From WJKK01 sp964638225 (GTDB lineage Bacteria > Patescibacteriota > WWE3 > UBA101185 > UBA10185): a stretch of DNA of 5,974 nt. Made by a program: the position numbers and the translations under genes. Positions 1 through 5,157 of this stretch are shown here, piece after piece. The stretch is taken from NCBI GenBank assembly GCA_964638225.1, contig CAZWYL010000022.1:1-5974 (forward strand), written 5' to 3'. Each line of letters opens with the position of its first letter. The first letter of the stretch is position 1. A model generated the notes under the pieces. The model worked only from the letters and a program-made list of their open reading frames with translations, was not told where the DNA came from and made no database searches.

Positions 1-327
1 GAGCTTTTAAATAGATTAGACGAGATTGTGGTGTTTAAGCGTTTGGATGAGGAGGATCAATATTTGATACTTGAGTTGTTGTTGGATGCAATTAGGGACA
101 ATCTAGGGGCTCAAGATATAAAATTACGCGTCTCTCATAAGGCAAAGGATTATATTCTGCGCAAAGGATACTCAGAAGAGTATGGAGCCCGTGCTTTGAG
201 AAGAACTGTGGAAAGAGAATTATTGGATAAAATTGCCCAGGTTCTTCTAGATCATACTGAAAGGCCTTTAAGACTAAGTGCTGTTGGCAGGGAAGACGGT
301 CTAAAGATTCGCGTTTTAGGTAAGTGA
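1..327 (+). CDS. clpC: Clp ATPase (ClpC-like), C-terminal fragment
   Basis: This is the last 108 codons of a Hsp100/Clp AAA+ unfoldase; the frame is open from base 1, so the start lies left of the window. Residues 1-8 (ELLNRLDE) match the conserved segment of the second AAA+ module that carries the arginine finger. GARALRR at about residues 62-68 is the sensor-2 motif of the small C-terminal subdomain. ClpC hexamers unfold substrates and pass them to the ClpP protease in the cytoplasm. The fragment alone cannot separate ClpC from ClpB; radA immediately downstream favours ClpC, because clpC-radA is a conserved pair in many low-GC bacteria. It ends in TGA, and 99 bp separate it from radA. Confidence 0.85.
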   Translation, partial: ELLNRLDEIVVFKRLDEEDQYLILELLLDAIRDNLGAQDIKLRVSHKAKDYILRKGYSEEYGARALRRTVERELLDKIAQVLLDHTERPLRLSAVGREDGLKIRVLGK

Positions 328-343
328 ATTCTTTATAATTTCA

Positions 344-378
344 TTGTCCTTCTTGGAATGAATTTCGACAAATTTTTT
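344..378 (+). terminator. possible weak terminator between clpC and radA
   Basis: TTGTC (344-348) can pair with GACAA (367-371), followed by A and six T (373-378). The stem is only 5 bp with an 18-nt loop, so this may be chance in AT-rich sequence. The rest of the 99-bp spacer shows no clear promoter; radA may be read through from clpC. Confidence 0.25.
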
Positions 379-426
379 CGCTTTTATTTTCAGAATCTTT
401 TAATTTTTGTGTAGTATTATTAGGTC

Positions 427-1749
427 ATGTCAAAGCAGAAGAAAAATTATATTTGCAGTGAATGTGGTTATAAGACAGTTCGCTGGGTAGGGCAGTGTCC
501 GAGGTGCTCCCAATGGAACACTTTAAAGGAGAGTATAGATGTTGAACACGAGGGCTCTTCAGGCTCTCAAGAAGGGGTAGGTGTGCCGTCTAGTACCCTT
601 AAGCTTTCTGAAGTAAAGCAACAAGAATTAAGGAGAATCTCTTCAAACATAGGGGAATTTGATCGCGTGTTAGGAGGAGGTTTTGTTCCTGGACAGGTAA
701 TCCTTATTGGTGGAGAGCCGGGAATTGGAAAGAGTACAATACTTACCCAAGTTTCAAAAAATATGTTGGATTCTCAGATTTTATATTTATGTGGTGAAGA
801 AAGTCCGTCACAAATAAAAGTACGCTCCAACAGGATGGGTTATTCGGGGGATAATTTACATCTTTTGTCAGAGACCAATGTGGATTCTTTAGTAGCAACC
901 TTGGAAAAAATGAATGAGATAGATATAGCAATAATAGATTCTATCCAAACTTTACATTCACGTGATTTTACGGGTATACCGGGATCCGTTTCTCAGCTTA
1001 GAGGATGTACGCAGAGGTTGACTAAGCTAGCAAAAAGTAAAGGAATCCCTGTTGTTTTGGTAGGACATATTACGAAGGGGGGAGAGATTGCAGGGCCGAA
1101 AATACTGGAACATATTATAGATACAGTGCTCTATTTAGAAGGCGATTCTCAGCATATGTATCGAATATTAAGAACTACAAAGAACAGGTTCGGTCCGGTC
1201 TCAGAGGTAGGAATTTTTGAAATGTCGGAAGAAGGTATGCAAGAGGTAAAGAATCCTTCCGAGATTTTCCTGGAGCAATCGGAACAGCTAACTTCAGGCT
1301 CTTGCATAACAGCAGTAATGGAAGGTTTTAGACCGCTCCTTTTGGAGATTCAAGTACTAACCACAAGAACGGCATTTGGCTACCCGAGAAGAACAACAAG
1401 CGGTTTTAGCAGTAACCGTCTGCAGGTGTTAATGGCCATTTTAGAGAAAAGATACAAGTTGGACTTTTCCGAACATGATGTCTATCTAAGCGTTGTAGGT
1501 GGGATGAAAGTTAGAGAAAATGCCGCTGATTTGGCTGTATGTATGGCTTTAGTCTCCTCTATGAAAGATAAATCAGTTAAGAAAGGCACGGTAGTTTTTG
1601 GCGAATGTGGTTTATCGGGGGAAATAAGGAAAGTTCCTCATTCAGAAGCTCGTACAAAGGAGGCAAAAAACCTTGGCTTTACTAACATAATATCGCCTGA
1701 TAAGGTAAAATCTATTACAGAAGCTATTAAGCTTGGATTTTCAGGTTAA
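427..1749 (+). CDS. radA: DNA repair protein RadA
   Basis: A complete 440-residue RadA (Sms), close to the usual 450-460 of the family. RadA is a RecA-like, DnaB-type hexameric motor that extends recombination intermediates and helps process stalled forks. The domains are in the expected order: an N-terminal C4 zinc finger (Cys10, Cys13, Cys24, Cys27); an ATPase core with Walker A GGEPGIGKST at 95-104 and Walker B near IAIIDS at 167-172; the RadA-specific KNRFG motif at 252-256; and a Lon-protease-like C-terminal domain from about 275 on. In that last domain the Lon catalytic Ser/Lys region is replaced, as is normal for RadA. The ATG at 427 lies just before the zinc finger, so the start fits, although only a weak TTAGG sequence precedes it. 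The gene lies 99 bp after clpC and ends 4 bp before an assembly gap, so its coding region appears intact. Confidence 0.97.
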   Translation: MSKQKKNYICSECGYKTVRWVGQCPRCSQWNTLKESIDVEHEGSSGSQEGVGVPSSTLKLSEVKQQELRRISSNIGEFDRVLGGGFVPGQVILIGGEPGIGKSTILTQVSKNMLDSQILYLCGEESPSQIKVRSNRMGYSGDNLHLLSETNVDSLVATLEKMNEIDIAIIDSIQTLHSRDFTGIPGSVSQLRGCTQRLTKLAKSKGIPVVLVGHITKGGEIAGPKILEHIIDTVLYLEGDSQHMYRILRTTKNRFGPVSEVGIFEMSEEGMQEVKNPSEIFLEQSEQLTSGSCITAVMEGFRPLLLEIQVLTTRTAFGYPRRTTSGFSSNRLQVLMAILEKRYKLDFSEHDVYLSVVGGMKVRENAADLAVCMALVSSMKDKSVKKGTVVFGECGLSGEIRKVPHSEARTKEAKNLGFTNIISPDKVKSITEAIKLGFSG

Positions 1750-1753
1750 TAAT

Positions 1754-1853
1754 NNNNNNNNNNNNNNNNNNNNNNNNNNNNNNNNNNNNNNNNNNNNNNN
1801 NNNNNNNNNNNNNNNNNNNNNNNNNNNNNNNNNNNNNNNNNNNNNNNNNNNNN
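1754..1853. other. assembly gap (100 N)
   Basis: Exactly 100 N separate the end of radA from a reading frame that is already open. A round 100 usually marks a scaffold join of unknown length, so the true distance, and any gene in it, cannot be read. The missing piece must contain at least the 5' end of the PIN/TRAM gene. Confidence 0.99.
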
Positions 1854-2621
1854 CTCGTTCCAAAGGCCTTCTCCGCGGTAAAACATTGGGTTTGGGAAAT
1901 AACTTTTCAGGCAGTCAGCGACATCGTAACGGATTTCTGGGAGAAACAAACGGAAAAGATGAAGGAATCCCGTGAAGAAAAGGAGGAAAAAAAGAAAAAG
2001 GCTAAGGAGACCAGAATTAAGGAAGAGATGGAGGGAAATATTGTTTTGGATACCTCAGTGTTAATTGATGGTCGTATTTTAGATATTGCCAAGACAGGGG
2101 TTTTAACGTGCGGCCTAATAGTGCCGGATTTTGTGATAGATGAGCTGCACACTTTATCTGATAGTAAAGATAGTTTGAAGAGAAGAAAGGGCAGAAGAGG
2201 CTTGGATTTGCTTAAAGCCTTAAAGAAAGACAGGTGTGTGGAGGTGAGTATCACTAAAGATTTGGAAGTAACCGATGAGGGCGTGGATAAATCTTTGGTT
2301 GAATTTGCAAGGAAATATAAGGTCAGTTTGATGACTATGGATTTTAATTTGAATAAAGTAGCTTCGGTTTCTGATATTAAAGTAATTAATCTTAATGATT
2401 TGGCTAATGCTTTAAGGATGCGCTTGCTGCCAGGGGAGGAACTTGAAATTGAGATTAAAGAGCGGGGGCAGGAAAAAGATCAGGGCGTGGGATATTTGGA
2501 AGACGGCACTATGGTTGTGGTAGAAAAGGGAAGCAATAGAATAGGCGAAAAAGTTAAGGTTGTAGTGAAGAAAAACCTTCAGGGTTCGGCGGGTCAGATG
2601 ATTTTTGCTGAATTGAGCTGA
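1854..2621 (+). CDS. PIN/TRAM-domain protein (YacL-like), 5' end lost in gap
   Basis: 255 residues are visible, in a frame open from the first base after the gap. An ATG at 1959 would give 220 residues, but 35 in-frame codons precede it and look like protein (Trp-, Phe- and Val-rich, then a highly charged Glu/Lys linker), so the true start is probably in the gap. The PIN nuclease domain begins at LDTSVLIDGR, with further acidic metal-binding positions in VPDFVIDEL, in VDKSLVEFA and in MTMDFN. A TRAM nucleic-acid-binding domain follows (from about LLPGEELEIEI to the end). This PIN-TRAM order is that of Bacillus YacL, which normally carries N-terminal membrane helices; these could lie in the missing part. 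YacL-like genes commonly sit near radA. The substrate is presumably RNA, but this is inferred from the PIN family. Confidence 0.88.
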   Translation, partial: LVPKAFSAVKHWVWEITFQAVSDIVTDFWEKQTEKMKESREEKEEKKKKAKETRIKEEMEGNIVLDTSVLIDGRILDIAKTGVLTCGLIVPDFVIDELHTLSDSKDSLKRRKGRRGLDLLKALKKDRCVEVSITKDLEVTDEGVDKSLVEFARKYKVSLMTMDFNLNKVASVSDIKVINLNDLANALRMRLLPGEELEIEIKERGQEKDQGVGYLEDGTMVVVEKGSNRIGEKVKVVVKKNLQGSAGQMIFAELS

Positions 2622-2629
2622 TTTTTGCT
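2599..2629 (+). repeat. 11-nt direct repeat across the PIN/TRAM stop codon
   Basis: TGATTTTTGCT occurs at 2599-2609 and again at 2619-2629. The stop codon TGA (2619-2621) is the first three bases of the second copy. It may be a small slippage duplication; no function is evident. Confidence 0.6.
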
Positions 2630-2774
2630 TTATCTAATTTTTATATGTTAATTTAGTGCTACAGTAAAGTTAGAAGTCACTATCTGTATGACGACTCACT
2701 TTAGATCGCGATTCTCCTTAGCAAGAATGATCCAATGGAATTTCATAGCTAAGAACTCACTGAATTAGGGGTAT

Positions 2775-2790
2775 AAAACGAAAAAACACC
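2775..2790 (+). repeat. 16-nt inverted repeat, left arm
   Basis: AAAACGAAAAAACACC here is the exact reverse complement of 3695-3710, about 900 bp away. The match does not extend beyond 16 nt at either end. The arm is A-rich, but a perfect 16-nt match inside one spacer is unlikely by chance. It could close a long RNA domain or mark the ends of a small element. Confidence 0.8.
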
Positions 2791-3041
2791 CCACAGCATG
2801 CGACCGAAGCGTCATCCGCAGAGTGTCTTTTCTAATTAGAACATGCTCCTTGGACAGTAAGAAGCATAGAACTACAAATGAATCTAGCAAACGGAAGATT
2901 TTGTACAAGCAATGCGGGTTGTAGTTTTTGGGGTTAAAGTTTTTCATAGGAGTTAAAAGAGGTTGTTATTATCATTTCGGTTGCATTGTCAGACCTTTAC
3001 CTTTACTGATAGGGAATTCTTCATTGGTACATCCTATAATA

Positions 3042-3070
3042 TAGACTTGTTTAGTGTTTTAGGGTATAAT
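3042..3070 (+). promoter_or_regulatory. probable promoter P1
   Basis: TAGACT (3042-3047), a 17-bp spacer and a perfect -10 TATAAT (3065-3070) predict a start near 3077. The -35 matches the consensus at 4 of 6 positions. A further TATAAT at 3035-3040 has no matching -35. Transcription from P1 would add about 145 nt to the leader made from P2. Confidence 0.5.
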
Positions 3071-3186
3071 TACTAGTGTTGACCTGGAGTGATAGCAAGT
3101 CTTTGTACTTATGGAAGAGTTGGATCCTTTTGAGTTTAACGCATTAAATTTGTTATTTTTATCCTTTAAGTACTATCCTATAAAGC

Positions 3187-3215
3187 TTGACTATCTAGAC
3201 ACCCCATAGTATAAT
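3187..3215 (+). promoter_or_regulatory. strong sigma70-type promoter P2
   Basis: TTGACT (3187-3192), a 17-bp spacer and TATAAT (3210-3215): 11 of 12 consensus positions at ideal spacing. The predicted start is near 3222. No gene begins before 3785, so the product is either a leader of about 560 nt or a separate noncoding RNA followed by the membrane-protein gene. Confidence 0.8.
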
Positions 3216-3550
3216 ACTTTTGTTAGGGAAAGTCAGCGCTTGAAAACTTTTTTTGAATGTTGGTTTAGGCTCTTCTCTCTAGAGATCACCGAGGGATTTC
3301 TATATTAGAAGAATCTAAATCAGCTTTTCTGCTTGTTTTTGGCAGGAAGGTTAATTGTAAATCTTAGGGATATGTCGTCAAGGTAGCTTCGCTACGCTTG
3401 ACAGGAGTCCAAAATACTTTGTATTTTGGTCACCAGTTAAAAACTGCTAAGGCAGTTTTAAACAGTACTTTGATAATAGAATAGGGAAGGCGTAAATGTC
3501 TATTTGACATTTACAAAGCAAGTATGGTGTTTAAGCACTTACTTGTGGTT

Positions 3551-3617
3551 AGGCACTTTACGATGTGATTTTTAATCGCATTGCTCTGACTGATGTCAGA
3601 ATTTATGTAAAGTGTTT
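3551..3617 (+). ncRNA. three-way junction inside the leader RNA
   Basis: The outer stem pairs CACTTTAC (3554-3561) with GTAAAGTG (3607-3614), extended to 11 pairs with flanking G-U and A-U pairs. It encloses two adjacent hairpins: ATGTGATT 3563-3570 with AATCGCAT 3574-3581 (one G-U pair), and TCTGAC 3585-3590 with GTCAGA 3595-3600 (loop TGAT). This nested arrangement is typical of folded RNA domains such as ligand sensors. Confidence 0.7.
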
Positions 3618-3694
3618 TAAGATTTTTCTTTGCATTTCGCAGAGTGCAATAACTGGGAAACGATTATTTTAACTATTTTGGCGGGATGATAAGC

Positions 3695-3710
3695 GGTGTT
3701 TTTTCGTTTT
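3695..3710 (-). repeat. 16-nt inverted repeat, right arm
   Basis: GGTGTTTTTTCGTTTT is the exact reverse complement of 2775-2790. Part of it (3704-3710) can instead join a local stem with 3651-3663, so the two pairings exclude each other. Confidence 0.8.
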
Positions 3711-3763
3711 TTGGTTTTTGTACTCTGCGGAGTATTGCAGAGGAGACGGTGTAGATAAAGCCA

Positions 3764-3782
3764 TTAACCATAAGGAGGTTAA
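3764..3782 (+). promoter_or_regulatory. strong ribosome binding site inside a small hairpin
   Basis: AAGGAGGT (3772-3779) is a near-perfect Shine-Dalgarno, 5 nt before the ATG at 3785. TTAACC (3764-3769) pairs with GGTTAA (3777-3782), leaving a 7-nt loop that holds most of the site, so the hairpin would partly hide it. The upstream arm ATTAACC (3763-3769) is also complementary to GGTTAAT at 3349-3355 near the start of the structured region, which offers an alternative pairing that would free the site. Confidence 0.6.
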
Positions 3783-3784
3783 AA

Positions 3785-4981
3785 ATGGCTACGTATTTCG
3801 AGAACATGACGAAGGAAGAGTTGGAACAGTGGGGGCAGCAGAACGCGCCTCAGCTGGGACTCAGAGCATCCCGCCAGTTGAAAGCGGAGATGCTGGATCG
3901 CGTCCGCGAGCATTTTGCGGACATGACCAAGGCCGAGCTCGAAGAGTGGGGTGAGGATCATCCCGAACTGGGGCTCAACGCATCCCGCCAATTGAAGGCG
4001 GAGATGTTGGACGCCATCGCTCCGGCGATGGAGTCGGAGGAGGAGGAAGAGCCGGACATCATTCTCGACGAGTCCGAGGACGAGGGCGCGCCCAACAACG
4101 CACCTCGCCGAAACTGGGCACGCGTTGCAAGGACCGCCATTAGAGCCACGGGAGCGCTTCTCCTCGCGGGTCTAGTTCTCGTAATCGCTGTAGCCGCCGC
4201 CCCGCGCGGCTTCCGCGCAGTTAGGAATTGGGTTGCTCCGCAGCCCACACCCGCGGTCGTCGTTGACACCGATGCCGACGCCGAGCAGGACGCGCCCGCC
4301 TTGGTTAAGGCGGAGTTGGACACGACCGACGCTTCGGTTGCGCCCGCATGGGCAGCCGAAGAAGAAGCCGAGGCCGAGGAAGAGGAAGAGGAAATTCTTC
4401 TGGAACGCCCCAGCGTGGGCGACACCCTGGACGTTGAGGGCGAAGAGGCCCTTGTCGTTGCAGAGGTGCTGATCCCCGCTCGACTGGCGTACGCGGATTT
4501 GCGTGCAGAGAATCCCTTTCCCGGGGATACCGCAGCCTATGTCATAAGGTTCACGCAGGAGACGTGGGGACCCCTAACCCTCCTCCGAGCCGTTCCGGAT
4601 GACGAGTTCATCTCCCTCGAGTACTGCCAGCCCTCGGGCTGCATAGACCTTCTTCCCCTTCTGGGGATGACAGAGGTGACGGAGAGCGAACCATCCGGAA
4701 GCATCCGCGACTATATGGTCGCTCGCGGAATGGAGGACGAGGCGCAGCAGCTGCCTCAGAACACTTACTCGGTGCAGATCGATGCTACCGAGGAAGCCTG
4801 GCTGGAGGTCGTAATGAAGGACGACCCCACCAAGGGAGTCAATCGCGGGGGCTTGGTGTCCTTCTCGTCAGACACGGATCCTTTCACTTGGGTCCAGACC
4901 GACGATGGCGATGGCTATGAGTTGGCCGAAGAAATGGCCAGCTTTGTTCTGGAAGAGCCCGCCGAATCCGAATCCGAATAA
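3785..4981 (+). CDS. single-pass membrane protein with two SAP/HeH-like repeats
   Basis: 398 residues; no named family recognised. Residues 8-44 and 47-82 are two copies of a helical repeat (MTKxELExWG ... LGLxASRQLKAEMLD) resembling the SAP/HeH/Rho-N-like helix-extension-helix fold, which often binds DNA or RNA. An acidic stretch (84-100) and an Arg-rich segment (108-120) precede one membrane helix at about 121-139, rich in Ala, Leu and Val. By the positive-inside rule the repeats are probably cytoplasmic and the rest outside. The outer part has a Pro/Asp/Glu-rich linker (150-205), a domain of about 170 residues with two Cys (281, 286), and an acidic tail. The start is supported by a strong Shine-Dalgarno. 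By eye the gene is near or above 60% GC, against roughly 40% on both sides, which suggests transfer or unusual selection. It appears monocistronic, between P2 and a large terminator. Function unknown; a membrane tether for nucleic acid is only a hypothesis. Confidence 0.85.
   Translation: MATYFENMTKEELEQWGQQNAPQLGLRASRQLKAEMLDRVREHFADMTKAELEEWGEDHPELGLNASRQLKAEMLDAIAPAMESEEEEEPDIILDESEDEGAPNNAPRRNWARVARTAIRATGALLLAGLVLVIAVAAAPRGFRAVRNWVAPQPTPAVVVDTDADAEQDAPALVKAELDTTDASVAPAWAAEEEAEAEEEEEEILLERPSVGDTLDVEGEEALVVAEVLIPARLAYADLRAENPFPGDTAAYVIRFTQETWGPLTLLRAVPDDEFISLEYCQPSGCIDLLPLLGMTEVTESEPSGSIRDYMVARGMEDEAQQLPQNTYSVQIDATEEAWLEVVMKDDPTKGVNRGGLVSFSSDTDPFTWVQTDDGDGYELAEEMASFVLEEPAESESE
3866..4011 (+). 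repeat. near-identical 32-nt repeats within the tandem domains
   Basis: 3866-3897 and 3980-4011 match at 29 of 32 bases and lie 114 nt (38 codons) apart in the same frame. They encode the shared ASRQLKAEMLD segment of the two SAP/HeH-like repeats. Similarity at DNA level points to a fairly recent internal duplication or gene conversion. Confidence 0.8.
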
Positions 4982-4983
4982 CC

Positions 4984-5008
4984 CTTCCCCCCGGCACGTG
5001 TCGGGAAG
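4984..5008 (+). repeat. GC-rich hairpin after the membrane-protein gene
   Basis: CTTCCC (4984-4989) pairs with GGGAAG (5003-5008), and the inside is nearly self-complementary (4990-5005, CCCGGCAC with GTGTCGGG, one G-U pair). No T-run follows, so it probably protects the 3' end or aids the terminator that starts 7 nt later. Confidence 0.6.
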
Positions 5009-5014
5009 CCGTAC

Positions 5015-5094
5015 AACCCACCTGATTCTGATGAATCGTTTTTTAGTGCATTGGCACAAACGATTTTGAAGATGAAAGGTGGGTTCTTTTTTTT
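5015..5094 (+). terminator. large intrinsic terminator with nested stem
   Basis: AACCCACCT (5015-5023) pairs with AGGTGGGTT (5077-5085), followed by C and eight T (5087-5094). Inside, AATCGTTT (5034-5041) pairs with AAACGATT (5058-5065) and GTGC (5046-5049) with GCAC (5054-5057), around an ATTG loop. The total span of about 70 nt is long for an intrinsic terminator. It ends the membrane-protein unit and isolates it from the glycosyltransferase gene. Confidence 0.85.
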
Positions 5095-5143
5095 CCTTCA
5101 AAAGAAACTCTTTAGCTTAATCTTTTTTTTTGATCACAAAACA

Positions 5144-5149
5144 TATAAA
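5144..5149 (+). promoter_or_regulatory. possible -10 element for the glycosyltransferase gene
   Basis: TATAAA ends 8 bp before the ATG at 5158. No convincing -35 lies 17 bp upstream, where the sequence is T-rich. If used, transcription would begin at or next to the start codon, fitting the absence of a Shine-Dalgarno. Some promoter is needed here because a strong terminator lies just upstream. Confidence 0.3.
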
Positions 5150-5157
5150 CTAGACAT

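Larger units (their letters stand above)
2622..3186. other. gene-free AT-rich region, left half of the long spacer
   Basis: No reading frame on either strand here looks like a protein. No clear terminator follows the PIN/TRAM gene. Several modest inverted repeats can be drawn: TAAAGT 2665-2670 with ACTTTA 2698-2703, enclosing GTCA/TGAC; CTTAGC 2717-2722 with GCTAAG 2748-2753; AGCATG with CATGCT around 2796-2847, enclosing the 12-nt palindrome TTCTAATTAGAA at 2829-2840; and ACTACAA 2871-2877 with TTGTAGT 2919-2925, enclosing AATCT/AGATT. Individually these are near what AT-rich DNA gives by chance, unlike the strong stems after 3377. I see no tRNA, tmRNA, RNase P or SRP RNA signature. Confidence 0.6.
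3222..3784 (+). ncRNA. long, highly structured leader or noncoding RNA of unknown class
   Basis: This is the predicted transcript from P2 up to the start codon at 3785. From 3377 on most bases can be paired. H1: GTCAAG+GTAGC 3377-3387 with GCTAC+CTTGAC 3391-3402, one bulged G. H2: CCAAAATAC 3409-3417 with GTATTTTGG 3421-3429, extended outward with mismatches to 3404/3434. H3: AAAACTGC 3440-3447 with GCAGTTTT 3452-3459, extended by GTT/AAC. H4: GTAAATGTC 3492-3500 with GACATTTAC 3506-3514. H5: CAAGTA 3519-3524 with TACTTG 3540-3545. Then come a three-way junction (3551-3617), H9 (TTGCATT 3630-3636 with AGTGCAA 3643-3649), and alternative stems up to the ribosome binding site. No frame is open through it. 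Motifs of the riboswitch classes I know (cobalamin, TPP, lysine, T-box) are not apparent. It may be a cis-regulatory leader or a stand-alone RNA; adjacency favours a leader. Confidence 0.65.

Noticed and set aside
1733..1975. Frames running through the N gap
   Set aside because: Open only because the unknown bases cannot contain stops; the visible parts are out of frame with radA and the PIN/TRAM gene.
2765..2947. 60-codon reading frame on the minus strand
   Set aside because: No ribosome binding site, no recognisable domain, and it overlaps the inverted repeat arm and several hairpins; expected by chance in a gene-free region.
3111..3209. 32-codon plus-strand frame (MEELDPFEFN...) between promoters P1 and P2
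   Set aside because: The composition is protein-like and it could be a leader peptide of a P1 transcript, but no Shine-Dalgarno lies at a proper distance and the length is within chance.
3377..3617. CRISPR array or tandem repeat array
   Set aside because: The hairpins differ in sequence and spacing; there is no repeated unit with unique spacers.
2775..3710. Insertion sequence bounded by the 16-nt inverted repeat
   Set aside because: No transposase frame between the arms, no obvious target-site duplication, and the arms are A-rich; a non-autonomous remnant cannot be fully excluded, so the repeat is reported only as a finding.
2622..3784. A known RNA gene (tmRNA, RNase P, SRP RNA, tRNA) or a known riboswitch
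   Set aside because: No CCA-end tRNA-like arm, TTCGA T-loop, RNase P core motif or familiar riboswitch core was found by eye; an Rfam search would be decisive.
3718..3954. Plus-strand frame beginning with TTG that overlaps the start of the membrane-protein gene
   Set aside because: It runs through the leader hairpins and ribosome binding site in another frame, without its own ribosome binding site or domain.
3958..4425. 155-codon frame on the minus strand, Ser/Ala-rich
   Set aside because: Antisense shadow of the GC-rich membrane-protein gene; low-complexity composition mirrors the Glu/Asp/Ala codons on the other strand.
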